A DNA stretch of 23,830 bases, from the IMG/VR virus record IMGVR_UViG_3300047095_000089, positions 1 to 23,830 of that record; one strand, 5' to 3'. Within the stretch, counting starts at the first letter, position 1, and each line of letters begins with the position of its first letter. This DNA is from a virus. The notes beneath the pieces are model-generated. The model did not search any database. It had not been told where the DNA came from and was given only the letters and a program-made list of their open reading frames with translations. A program made the translations under genes and the position numbers. Positions 1 through 6,555 of the stretch are shown piece by piece.

Positions 1-255
1 GGTGGCCTGCGTATGTTCCAGTACGCCTCCGAGATTGCGGCGAATACCCAAGACCCGTCGAGCCTTGACTGGTTCAACGTCGATACGATGATCCCCGACC
101 TCGCAGACGCTCAAGGGATGCCAGCCTCCTGGATGAACTCTCAGGAGTCCGTGGATGCCAAGCGTGAAGGTCGTCAGCAGCAACAGGCTCAACAGCAGAT
201 GCTGGAAGCCGCCCCATCAATGGCCGCAATGGTTAAAGCTACAGGAACGCGATGA
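1..255 (+). CDS. Portal (head-tail connector) protein, C-terminal fragment
   Basis: The reading frame is open from the first base, so the N-terminus lies outside the window and only about 84 residues are present. The tail has the look of T7-type head-to-tail connector proteins: a segment FNVDTMIPDLADAQGMPASW followed by a Gln-rich helix (repeated QQQ) and a short Ala/Met-rich end. Portals form the dodecameric ring at the capsid vertex through which DNA is packaged and ejected. Position directly upstream of a Bbp19-like gene, scaffold and capsid supports this. The stop overlaps the next start as ATGA. The assignment rests on the C-terminus and gene order only; the ATG at 13 is an internal Met, not a start. 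Confidence 0.72.
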   Translation, partial: GGLRMFQYASEIAANTQDPSSLDWFNVDTMIPDLADAQGMPASWMNSQESVDAKREGRQQQQAQQQMLEAAPSMAAMVKATGTR

Positions 256-512
256 ATCTTTTAGAGCAGGCAAGAGAGTTTCTGAATCAACGCAGAAACG
301 CTTACAAACGGCTGTTCAATCTGGATAATCGGGATGCGAAGTTAGTACTCACTGACCTCGCAAAGTTCTGTAGGGCTAATGAATCTACTTTTCATGTAGA
401 TGAAAGAACTCACGCTCTGCTGGAGGGGCGTAAGGAAGTTTTCCTCAGACTCCAGCAACACCTGAACCTGACCGAAGAAGAACTCTGGTCGCTCTATTCC
501 CGAAAAGGATAA
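252..512 (+). CDS. Bbp19-like small phage protein
   Basis: An 86-residue protein starting at an ATG that overlaps the portal stop (ATGA), with AGGA shortly upstream. The middle and C-terminus match the pattern I know from the Bbp19 family of Bordetella phage BPP-1 and relatives: LTDLAKFCRANEST, then EGRKEVFLRLQQHLNLTEEELWSLY, that is, a D-L-x-x-F-C motif followed by GR-[KR]-x-[VF]-[FW]-L-R-[LI]-Q and LNLTEE. The biochemical role is unknown to me. The gene sits between portal and scaffold, as in that phage group, so a role in head assembly or in the virion is a reasonable guess. It is predicted to be largely helical and charged, with no membrane segment. Confidence 0.75.
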   Translation: MNLLEQAREFLNQRRNAYKRLFNLDNRDAKLVLTDLAKFCRANESTFHVDERTHALLEGRKEVFLRLQQHLNLTEEELWSLYSRKG

Positions 513-515
513 ATC

Positions 516-1364
516 ATGACTGAAGCTATTGCCTCCGCTGATGGCGGGAACGGCGCTGTATCTGGCGCTATTGAATCTTCTGCTGCGCCTGCTTCTGGCA
601 ACTGGTATTCCAGTTTCGATACTGAAACCTCCGGCTGGCTCGAGAACCGTGGCCTCACTAAGCTGGATGAGAAAGCCGCTATCCCGGAACTCGTCAAGGG
701 ATTCCGTAATGCGGAAAAGTATATCGGCACTCCAGCCGACAAACTCCTCCGACTCCCTGATTGGGACAAGGCCGACAAGACTGAACTTGACCAGTTCTAC
801 AACAAGATTGGTCGTCCGAATGACCCGAAGGACTACAACATCCCCGTTCCTGAAGGCTTCCCGACTGATGTCGCTGAGTCTGCCCGTACCAAGTTCCATG
901 AGATTGGCCTGAACTCGCGTCAGGCAGAAGCCCTCATCAAGTGGAACGAGGAAATGATTTCCCAGTCCGTCGAAAAGGGTTCTGCTGCACAGCAACAACA
1001 GGCACGTGATCAGGAAGCCGCCCTTCGTGCTGAATGGGGTCATGCCTACGACAAGCAGATCGCTACCGCCAAACATGCTGCTGCCTCTATCGGCCTGACG
1101 GCTGACAAGATCGACGCCCTTGAGATGGCCCTTGGCTACGATGGTGTTATGAAGATGATGGTGGAGATCGGCGGGAAGATTGGTGAAGCCAGTTACATCT
1201 CCGGCAGTGGCCCGACTCAGACCGGCCCGATGACTCCTTCCCAGGCAGTATCCAAACTTGCTTCTCTCCGTGAGGACAAGGAATGGGTATCCCGCTATAT
1301 GAACGGTAATGCCGAAGCGCGGAATGAGATGGATCGCCTGATGCGTATGGCGTACCCGGAATGA
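516..1364 (+). CDS. Scaffold-like capsid assembly protein
   Basis: A 282-residue protein, preceded by an AAGGA ribosome site and placed immediately before the capsid region. The N-terminal 35 residues are Ala/Ser/Gly-rich and probably disordered. Residues 40-130 carry a conserved-looking block (WLENRGLTKLDEKAAIPELVKGFRNAEKYIG and GRPNDPKDYNIPVPEGF, quoted here in parts), which I associate with putative scaffold proteins of many podophages. A Gln/Ala-rich helical region follows, and the C-terminus is a short charged helix (EARNEMDRLMRMAYPE), as expected for capsid-binding scaffolds. Such proteins direct procapsid assembly and leave before maturation. No protease motif was recognised. Function is inferred from position, length and composition, not from a signature. 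Confidence 0.68.
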   Translation: MTEAIASADGGNGAVSGAIESSAAPASGNWYSSFDTETSGWLENRGLTKLDEKAAIPELVKGFRNAEKYIGTPADKLLRLPDWDKADKTELDQFYNKIGRPNDPKDYNIPVPEGFPTDVAESARTKFHEIGLNSRQAEALIKWNEEMISQSVEKGSAAQQQQARDQEAALRAEWGHAYDKQIATAKHAAASIGLTADKIDALEMALGYDGVMKMMVEIGGKIGEASYISGSGPTQTGPMTPSQAVSKLASLREDKEWVSRYMNGNAEARNEMDRLMRMAYPE

Positions 1365-1570
1365 TGACCCAAGCCGAGCTAAAGCTTGAGTGTATGAAGT
1401 TGGGGTTAGCACTCACTTCTCCCTCAAGCGCCAACAGGCATGAAGAAGTTGTAAAACTTGGAAATTTGTTATACAGTGAAATCATTGCTGTGGAACCACA
1501 AGTTCCTGCGGATACGTTAGTAGCGGAAGGCCGAAAGAAACCTGGCCCGAAGCCAAAGCCCCGGTACTGA
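1361..1570 (+). CDS. Small protein with basic Lys/Pro tail, unknown function
   Basis: A 69-residue protein whose start overlaps the scaffold stop; ATG codons at 1361 and 1364 are both possible. The body is a helical, mildly acidic segment (LECMKLGLAL, HEEVVKLGNLLYSEII). The end is a basic repeat, GRKKPGPKPKPRY, resembling an AT-hook or other unstructured nucleic-acid-binding tail, although the core G-R-P of a true AT-hook is not exact. I do not recognise a family. Small proteins with basic Gly/Lys/Arg/Pro tails are common beside phage capsid genes. Coupling to the scaffold gene suggests similar expression. A DNA- or capsid-binding role is only a guess. Confidence 0.6.
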   Translation: MMTQAELKLECMKLGLALTSPSSANRHEEVVKLGNLLYSEIIAVEPQVPADTLVAEGRKKPGPKPKPRY

Positions 1571-1586
1571 ACGGACTTGTAGAACA

Positions 1587-1671
1587 GTGTCCGGCCCCTC
1601 CTAGAGAGGACACGCCAAGGAACGCAACCGCCTCAAAGGGATGCGAACTTTGAACATAACTCTCTAGGAGG
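1587..1671 (+). promoter_or_regulatory. Capsid leader with two alternative stems, one masking the ribosome site
   Basis: A perfect 12-base inverted repeat joins CCTCCTAGAGAG (1597-1608) to CTCTCTAGGAGG (1660-1671). The right arm contains the whole AGGAGG Shine-Dalgarno (1666-1671) of the capsid gene, which starts at 1677. The left arm also lies inside a local hairpin, GTGTCC (1587-1592) with GGACAC (1608-1613). The two stems share bases and cannot form together. A nine-codon leader (1641-1667, ATG to TAG) ends inside the right arm. This is compatible with translational control, coupling to ribosome passage, or an RNA-processing site. The pairings are read directly; the regulatory role is inference. 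Confidence 0.5.
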
Positions 1672-1676
1672 ACATC

Positions 1677-2567
1677 ATGTCCGCGAATCTGCCTACCCAT
1701 TTCGTACAACAGTACAGTACGAACATTCAACTTCTGCTCCAGCAGAAGGGTTCCAAACTCCGCAACACCGTTACCACTGGTGCCTACACCGGCAAGCAAG
1801 CCTCGCCCGTGGATCAGTTCGGCGCTGTTGAAATGCAGTCGGTTGCTGGCCGCTTCAGCCCGATGACCCGTGTTGATGCCGCTGCTGATCGCCGTTGGGT
1901 TTTCCCATTGGATTACGATCTGCCGCAGTTGATCGATGAATTCGACAAGCTCCGCCTGATTACCGACCCGTCGAGTACTTACGTCCAGAACGCCGTTATG
2001 GCCGCTGGTCGCCAGATGGATCGCCTGATCTGCTCCGCATTCACCGGCACCGCCAAGACTGGCGAATCGGGTGCTACCTCGACTTCCTTCACTGCTGCCA
2101 ACGAAGTTGATGTAGCTGTTGGTGGTGCGAACTCGAAACTGAACGTTGCCAAGATCAAGGCTGTTCGCGAACTGATGATGGCTCGTCATATCGACTTCGA
2201 TATGGAAGAGTGCTACATCGGTATCACTGCTGCTGACCACGCCTCGCTGCTGAACGAAATCCAGGTCGTTTCGACCGATTTCAACAGCCGTCCGGTTCTG
2301 GTTGATGGCAAGCTGACTCAGTTCCTCGGCTTCAATCTGGTTCATTGCGAACTGATCGAAACCGCGCTGGCTGGCACCAACGAAGTCACCCTCCCGGTGT
2401 GGGTCAAGTCCGGTATGCACCTCGGCATCTGGAATGACATCCAGAACTCCGTGTCGCGCCGTAACGACCTCCAGGGTGAGCCGTGGCAGGTTTATACGAA
2501 GATGACTGCTGGTGCGACTCGTCTGGAAGAGAATCGCGTCTTCGCCATCGAATCGTACCGCGCTTAA
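1677..2567 (+). CDS. Major capsid protein
   Basis: A 296-residue protein with a near-ideal Shine-Dalgarno (TAGGAGG, five bases before ATG). It matches the general pattern of HK97-fold phage capsid proteins found with Bbp19-like and scaffold genes: an N-terminal helical stretch rich in Gln (VQQYSTNIQLLLQQKG), a region with RWVFPLDYDLPQLIDEFDKLR, then TDPSSTYVQNAVMAAGRQMDRLI and the conserved helical spine. Residues 185-240 include an MEECYIGITAADHASLL segment typical of the A-domain, and the protein ends in a beta strand with ENRVFAIES. Hundreds of copies form the shell. The leader holds a possible RNA switch, and codons look biased towards C- or G-ending codons, fitting high expression. Confidence comes from pattern plus position. 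Confidence 0.88.
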   Translation: MSANLPTHFVQQYSTNIQLLLQQKGSKLRNTVTTGAYTGKQASPVDQFGAVEMQSVAGRFSPMTRVDAAADRRWVFPLDYDLPQLIDEFDKLRLITDPSSTYVQNAVMAAGRQMDRLICSAFTGTAKTGESGATSTSFTAANEVDVAVGGANSKLNVAKIKAVRELMMARHIDFDMEECYIGITAADHASLLNEIQVVSTDFNSRPVLVDGKLTQFLGFNLVHCELIETALAGTNEVTLPVWVKSGMHLGIWNDIQNSVSRRNDLQGEPWQVYTKMTAGATRLEENRVFAIESYRA

Positions 2568-2580
2568 TTAGGAGAATAAA

Positions 2581-3099
2581 ATGGCTGTCGATCTGACTCT
2601 CAAATCAACCGCGATCACTAACCGTGAAGCGACTCCGCGTGTCTTCAATAACCCTGGTGCTGGCGCTCCTGGTATCCTTCGTGTTGTTCAAGGGTACTAC
2701 GCCTCGGTTCCGGCTGCGTTGTCGGACACTTCCGTCATTCGTATGTGCGAAATCGACGCTTACGCTATCGTTGATAGTGTTTCGTTCGCTTCGGCTGCTC
2801 AAACCGCTGGCAACTTCAGTATCGGTGTGTACAAGACCAATGCTGACGGCGGCGCTGTCATCGACATGGACTTCTTTGCTACCCGCATTGACTGTGCCTC
2901 GGCTGTCGCTCTGACCGATGTCACCAACGAATCGACGACCAACACCCTCGCCAAGCAACAGCAGCCGCTGTGGCAAGCTCTGGGCGTTTCTACTGCTCCT
3001 GCTCCTGGCACGAAGTACGATGTCTGTGCAACGGTTGATACGACTGCTGTCACGACTGGTACGGGCGCAATCGCACTGAAGGTTCGTTACACCATCTAA
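2581..3099 (+). CDS. Probable capsid decoration (cement) protein
   Basis: A 172-residue protein 13 bases after the capsid stop, with a strong TAGGAGA ribosome site and a strong terminator hairpin just behind it. It is rich in Ala, Thr and Val and alternates short beta-like segments (LRVVQGYYASVP, FSIGVYKTNADGG, YDVCATVDTTAVTTGTGAIALKVRY), suggesting a jelly-roll or Ig-like fold. In BPP-1-type phages the gene after the capsid gene encodes a cement protein that clamps the shell. Position, apparent co-transcription with the capsid gene and beta-rich composition support the same here, but I cannot show sequence homology. A head-tail joining role is an alternative. Confidence 0.55.
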   Translation: MAVDLTLKSTAITNREATPRVFNNPGAGAPGILRVVQGYYASVPAALSDTSVIRMCEIDAYAIVDSVSFASAAQTAGNFSIGVYKTNADGGAVIDMDFFATRIDCASAVALTDVTNESTTNTLAKQQQPLWQALGVSTAPAPGTKYDVCATVDTTAVTTGTGAIALKVRYTI

Positions 3100-3105
3100 G
3101 GGCAA

Positions 3106-3128
3106 GGGGGCTTCGGCCCCCTCCTTTT
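3106..3128 (+). terminator. Rho-independent terminator after capsid/decoration genes
   Basis: GGGGGC (3106-3111), loop TTCG (3112-3115), GCCCCC (3116-3121), then TCCTTTT (3122-3128). This is a six-pair all-GC stem capped by a stable UUCG tetraloop and followed by a modest T tract. It starts seven bases after the decoration stop. T7 has a comparable arrangement, with a partial terminator after its capsid gene. Because the T run is short and interrupted, I expect partial termination that lowers transcription of downstream genes relative to capsid. Confidence 0.75.
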
Positions 3129-3136
3129 GAAAGGAG
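3121..3136 (+). promoter_or_regulatory. Inverted repeat covering the ribosome site of the next gene
   Basis: CTCCTTT (3121-3127) and AAAGGAG (3130-3136) are perfect complements separated by TG; realistically the innermost one or two pairs open to form a loop. The right arm holds AAGGAG, the Shine-Dalgarno for the gene starting at 3143, six bases upstream of its ATG. The left arm abuts the terminator stem and includes its T tract. The element could reduce initiation on the next gene or be a by-product of a CT-rich terminator tail. The pairing is certain on paper; function is inferred. Confidence 0.4.
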
Positions 3137-3142
3137 CCTAAC

Positions 3143-3337
3143 ATGGCTGATCGTTTTCTCTCTGTTGTTAAGGGTGAGCAGATGGCGCACATGGTTACTG
3201 AAGGTGCTTCTACCTCCAGCGAAGCCATTGAACTGCGTATCAATGACACCGTTTATGCGAACAAGCTTGATGTAATCCTGAGCCTCCAAGCTATTGTGGA
3301 TTATCTGAATAGCACCGAAACCTCTCCGATTGCTTAA
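3143..3337 (+). CDS. Small hypothetical protein in the structural block
   Basis: A 64-residue protein with a good AAGGAG site six bases upstream of ATG. It has a mixed N-terminus (MADRFLSVVKGEQMAHMVTEG) and a helical C-terminal half (VYANKLDVILSLQAIVDYLN). No motif, membrane segment or cysteine cluster is visible and I do not recognise a family. It is the first gene after the capsid terminator, ten bases before the next gene, in a block of otherwise structural genes, so a small virion or assembly protein is possible. Codon use resembles its neighbours, supporting that it is real. Confidence 0.65.
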   Translation: MADRFLSVVKGEQMAHMVTEGASTSSEAIELRINDTVYANKLDVILSLQAIVDYLNSTETSPIA

Positions 3338-3347
3338 GGGGTAGATC

Positions 3348-3707
3348 ATGGCTGAACGCTCTGCTACCCGTACAGACCTCCAGACGGGCGTTCCAGCCTG
3401 TGTCATTGGCTGGTCTGGACTTCTAAACGGTGATACCGGCGCTGCCGTAGAGTTGGTTGATTACGCCGACAAGACCTGTACCGTTACTGGTACGTTCGGT
3501 ACTGGCGGATCAATCACGCTGCAAGGTTCCAACGACAATTCCAACTGGTTCGCTCTGACTGATGCTCAGACCTCTGCCGTCACCAAGACTGCTGCTGGCA
3601 TGGAACTGATTGTCGAGAACCCGCGCTACATTCGTCCGAGTGTAACTGCTGGCGACGGTACTACAAACCTCGCTGTTCAAATTTGCTGCCGCAGGAGTGT
3701 ACGATGA
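3348..3707 (+). CDS. Beta-rich phage structural protein, unknown role
   Basis: A 119-residue protein, probably beta-sandwich. The central part reads ITLQGSNDNSNWFALTDAQTSAV and then IVENPRYIRPSVTAGDGTTNL, a pattern I have seen in small virion proteins annotated only as hypothetical: G-S-N-D-x-S-N-W, then E-x-P-R-Y-[IV]-R-P. This resembles carbohydrate-binding or Ig-like modules that average over noisy signal in many phage structural proteins. The ribosome site (AAGGGG) is weak. The stop overlaps the next start at 3704 (ATGA), so the two are probably translated together. A minor head or neck component is my best guess. Confidence 0.65.
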   Translation: MAERSATRTDLQTGVPACVIGWSGLLNGDTGAAVELVDYADKTCTVTGTFGTGGSITLQGSNDNSNWFALTDAQTSAVTKTAAGMELIVENPRYIRPSVTAGDGTTNLAVQICCRRSVR

Positions 3708-4174
3708 GCGACATGACCCTTACCCAAGCTGCTGATGAAATCCGCAAGATTCTCCGTGGCTTCAAGGCTGTGGAACAAGTGTCTGAGGCTCTTGAAAGCG
3801 TCGGTTCGATCCAGAACGCCGGGAAAGAAGCCGAAGCCCAACTCAGCGCACTCAAGGCAGAAATCCAGAAAGCACAGGAAGAACTGACGCTTGCCAAAGC
3901 AGATGTTCTGAGTGCCAAGGACGAAGCGAAGAAGGTTGCTGCTACTGCCAAGCAGAAAGCAGAAGAGAAGTTGGACAAGGCCGCTGAAGACGCTGCAAAG
4001 ATCATCTCTGCCGCGACTGACAACCAGTGCGCTGCGACTGCAAAAGCAGAAGCCATCAAGGTTGAAATTGCTGATCTGAACGCGAAGAAGGAAGAAGTCG
4101 CCAAGGAACTTGCTGACCTGGAAGGAAAGATCGCCAAGGTCAAGGCACAAGCAGCCAAGATGCTTGGAGGTTAA
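3704..4174 (+). CDS. Ala/Lys/Glu-rich coiled-coil protein
   Basis: A 156-residue protein. I place the start at ATG 3704, which overlaps the previous stop and has GCAGGAG seven to thirteen bases upstream; a TTG at 3683 would add seven residues inside that ribosome site and is less likely. From about residue 35 to the end the protein is almost wholly heptad-like Ala, Lys, Glu and Gln (AEAQLSALKAEIQKAQEELT, AKKVAATAKQKAEEKLDKAA), so a long alpha-helical coiled coil is expected. There is a single internal Cys. No enzymatic motif is present. Possible roles are a head-fibre, tail or scaffold-like component, but none can be assigned. Confidence 0.65.
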   Translation: MSDMTLTQAADEIRKILRGFKAVEQVSEALESVGSIQNAGKEAEAQLSALKAEIQKAQEELTLAKADVLSAKDEAKKVAATAKQKAEEKLDKAAEDAAKIISAATDNQCAATAKAEAIKVEIADLNAKKEEVAKELADLEGKIAKVKAQAAKMLGG

Positions 4175-4176
4175 TC

Positions 4177-4617
4177 ATGTCCAAGTCAAACACCTTTGAA
4201 ACTGACCTGCTCAACCTGATCTTCCTGAATACCGACATCACGCTTATTGGCGATGCTGCCGGTCTTCAGAACTCTGCTACGGCAGGTTCTTTGTATGTCT
4301 CTCTGCACACAGCAGACCCCGGCGAAGCAGGTAGCCAGACCACCAACGAAACCGCATACACGAACTACGCACGAGTTGCTGTTGCTCGTACTGGTGGGGG
4401 TTGGACGGTATCTGGTGCTACGGTGTCGAATGCTGCCCTGGTTCAGTTCCCGCAGTGCGGTGTTACTGGTGCAACCTTGACCCACTTCGGTGTTGGCACT
4501 GATTCAAGCGGTGCTGGAAAGTTGCTGTACTCCGGTGCGCTGACTTCTTCACTCGCGGTATCGTCTGGTATTCAGCCACAGTTCGCGGCTGGAGACCTGG
4601 ACATTACCGAAGACTAA
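4177..4617 (+). CDS. Conserved phage tail-fibre-like structural protein
   Basis: A 146-residue protein, two bases after the previous stop, with GGAGG before ATG. It fits a widespread phage family often labelled tail fibre protein or Gp80-like: SLYVSLHTADPGEAGSQTTN, then YTNYARVAVARTGGGWTVSG, N-A-A-L-V-Q-F-P, a TLTHFGVGTDSSGAGKLLYSG strand pair (quoted in part) and a closing P-Q-F-A-A-G-D-L-D-I-T strand. The order LHTADPGEAG, Y-x-N-Y-A-R, F-P, F-G-[VI]-G, G-x-G-x-L-L is the signature. The fold is beta-rich and its precise place in the virion is not known to me. The gene is in the accessory structural block rather than beside the receptor-binding gene, so the fibre label should be read loosely. 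Confidence 0.65.
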   Translation: MSKSNTFETDLLNLIFLNTDITLIGDAAGLQNSATAGSLYVSLHTADPGEAGSQTTNETAYTNYARVAVARTGGGWTVSGATVSNAALVQFPQCGVTGATLTHFGVGTDSSGAGKLLYSGALTSSLAVSSGIQPQFAAGDLDITED

Positions 4618-4618
4618 T

Positions 4619-5488
4619 GTGTTTAAGAACTTCCGCACACTTGGCGCGGCGTTCGATGGCGGCAAGTCATGGATAAGCACGTTCCGTAAGGTTCCTGCTT
4701 CCACGGCTACCGTTCAAGGGCAGTGGTACGACTACGGGTATGCCTCTGGAAACCCGATTCCAAACTACTACGCTGCTGCCCCTTTGGTTTCTGCTGTACT
4801 GGAGTCGGATAAGGGGATCATCGTTCCGCGCATGGGGTCTGGTAGTTCTCAGTATCTTCATCGTCTGTCTGTGATGAGCAGTGGAGCAACGGCAAGCACT
4901 CAGCCACTGATCCTTCTGGACTATCTTCTGTATTACCCGTTCGTGGATATGGATGCTGCCGGCGAAGATCAGACGATGGATAACACTGTCAGTCTTCCGC
5001 GCTACACAGACGGAATCGGCGTTCAGATGATGGTGGTTGCTCAGTCTCCGACAGTGGGTGGTGGGCGATTCACCATTACCTATATCGGTTCTGACGATGT
5101 GCAATACACCACAGAAAGCATGTACTGCGGTGCTGCACAACCATCCGGCGCTCTTGTCAATGCGACAGGCGCAGTAGCTGGGTTGAATCCTTTCGTTCCG
5201 CTGAATGCCGGGGTTAAAGGGGTCAAATCGGTTGTCTCGTCCAACTTCTCGGTCGCTAACGGTGGCTTGTGTTCCATCGTGCTTGTAAGAGCGTTGGAAA
5301 CGACTATCGCACTTGAATCTACAAGCGTTGCGGGTATCGGTGCTGCCGTGGAGAAAGAAGCATTGCGCCTTCGTGGTGGCATCGTTGAAATCAAAGACGG
5401 CGCGTTCCTCGGACTAATCGGGCAAGGGGTAGCAGGCTCCCTGGCTTCCTCGCCGCTGGTCGGCACACTAGAAACAGTTTGGAGTTGA
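4619..5488 (+). CDS. Phage structural protein, copy 1 of a diverged pair
   Basis: A 289-residue protein that must start with GTG at 4619, one base after the previous stop; the overlapping ATG at 4617 is in another frame and soon closes. I do not know a named family. Landmarks are W-Y-D-Y-G-Y-A-S-G near residue 37, L-L-Y-Y-P-F-V-D-M-D, LPRYTDGIGVQMMVVAQSP, a G-G-R-F-T-I-T-Y strand and PFVPLNAGVKGVKSV. The same landmarks in the same order occur in the next gene, so the two look like an ancient tandem duplication. It is rich in beta strands, with no signal peptide or membrane helix. It is probably a virion protein. Confidence 0.65.
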   Translation: MFKNFRTLGAAFDGGKSWISTFRKVPASTATVQGQWYDYGYASGNPIPNYYAAAPLVSAVLESDKGIIVPRMGSGSSQYLHRLSVMSSGATASTQPLILLDYLLYYPFVDMDAAGEDQTMDNTVSLPRYTDGIGVQMMVVAQSPTVGGGRFTITYIGSDDVQYTTESMYCGAAQPSGALVNATGAVAGLNPFVPLNAGVKGVKSVVSSNFSVANGGLCSIVLVRALETTIALESTSVAGIGAAVEKEALRLRGGIVEIKDGAFLGLIGQGVAGSLASSPLVGTLETVWS

Positions 5489-5492
5489 TAAC

Positions 5493-6407
5493 ATGGGCTT
5501 TTCGTCTACTGATGACCTTTTGAACCAGATCACCGTCAACGGAAAATATGGTCGCATTGATTACCAAAAGACTACGGCAGTTGCTGGTGTTGCAGGTACT
5601 TGGACTGACCTCGGCACAGCGACTGGCTCCGTACCTGCCAGCACCTACGCCGGTACGTCACTGACCTTTGTTCCGACTGATGACACATGGTCTGAGGGTG
5701 CGGTGTATCACGGTGGCGATGTATCTACTGCTACCAAGCACTTCCTGAACGCTTCTGCTTCGGTGTTTGCTGCTGCTGGTGCGCCTTGGATTCTGATGTG
5801 TGTGGATCAGGTAGGTTATGTGCCTATCACTGGCGCTGACGTAACGGGTACGACTTCGCGCACCGTCACCATGACGCCGATTTCCAACACCGCAGCGAAA
5901 GTAGATCGTTACCCAAACGGTATCGGCCTTCGCGCTTACTTCTCGACGGAAGTGGCCCCTACTGCCGGTGGCCCTAACATGACGGTATTCACCTACACAT
6001 CAACGGGTGGAACGACAGGCCGTACTGCTCCCGCGACTGTAGGTTTCGCAGCTACTCCGGTCACTGGTCAGATTCCGCACTCTGGCAACGCCGCAACCCG
6101 ATACGCTCCGTTCATTCCTCTCGCGGTTGGTTACGCTGACGGTATCAAGGATATTGAGAACTTCACCCTGACGGGTGGTACGGCATACACGGGTACTGGT
6201 CAGCTTGTACTGCACCTTGTAAAGCCGTTGTGGCAGATTCCTATCCCCGCATCCGGCATCTTGTCTGAGCGTGATTTTGTGAATCAACTGCCTTCGATGC
6301 CCAAGATTCCTGATGGTGCTTGCTTGCGATTCCTGCTGTTCCAGACCGGCGCTACCACGACTACTTCTCCTTTGATTGTTTCGGCTGATTACGCTTACGG
6401 TGGTTGA
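5493..6407 (+). CDS. Phage structural protein, copy 2 of a diverged pair
   Basis: A 304-residue protein, four bases after its neighbour, with GGAG upstream. It parallels the preceding protein along its whole length: W-T-D-L-G-T-A-T-G at the position of W-Y-D-Y-G-Y-A-S-G, RYPNGIGLRAYFSTEVAPTA at the position of RYTDGIGVQMMVVAQSPT, MTVFTYTSTGG against RFTITYIGSDD, PFIPLAVGYADGIKDI against PFVPLNAGVKGVKSV, and P-K-I-P-D-G-A-C-L against V-E-I-K-D-G-A-F-L. The composition is Thr/Ala/Gly-rich and beta-like. Function is unknown; adjacent duplicated virion proteins may form hetero-oligomeric head or neck decorations. The next gene starts two bases after the stop. Confidence 0.65.
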   Translation: MGFSSTDDLLNQITVNGKYGRIDYQKTTAVAGVAGTWTDLGTATGSVPASTYAGTSLTFVPTDDTWSEGAVYHGGDVSTATKHFLNASASVFAAAGAPWILMCVDQVGYVPITGADVTGTTSRTVTMTPISNTAAKVDRYPNGIGLRAYFSTEVAPTAGGPNMTVFTYTSTGGTTGRTAPATVGFAATPVTGQIPHSGNAATRYAPFIPLAVGYADGIKDIENFTLTGGTAYTGTGQLVLHLVKPLWQIPIPASGILSERDFVNQLPSMPKIPDGACLRFLLFQTGATTTTSPLIVSADYAYGG

Positions 6408-6408
6408 T

Positions 6409-6555
6409 ATGGATAAGCGAATCCTTGAACTTATCAACGACTTCAGCCAGTGGAAGGGCGATTCTTTTCGCCTTGCCATGCTTGTGTCTGAACTCCAGAA
6501 AGAGATCGACAGAGAGAAAGTTTCAGCCTTTCCTGAAGCGGTGGAGTTGATCTGA
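6409..6555 (+). CDS. Very small helical protein (48 residues)
   Basis: A short frame starts at ATG 6409 just after the previous stop and ends in TGA 6553-6555, overlapping the next ATG as TGATG. It encodes MDKRILELINDFSQWKGDSF and a second helix with LVSELQKEIDREK, ending AVELI. The ribosome site is weak (GGTGG), so initiation may depend on ribosomes arriving from the gene upstream. Without it there would be an unexplained 147-base gap in a tightly packed operon, and it fits both neighbours exactly. No family is recognised. It could be a small chaperone or a minor virion component. Confidence 0.6.
   Translation: MDKRILELINDFSQWKGDSFRLAMLVSELQKEIDREKVSAFPEAVELI

Noticed and set aside
342-1412. 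Long open frame of 356 codons on the - strand.
   Set aside because: It lies antisense to the Bbp19-like and scaffold genes, runs across several gene boundaries, has no ribosome site and shows no recognisable motif. It is explained by codon bias of the genes opposite.
1482-2420. Open frame of 312 codons on the - strand opposite the capsid gene.
   Set aside because: The + strand frame is clearly a capsid protein with a strong ribosome site. The antisense product has no family pattern.
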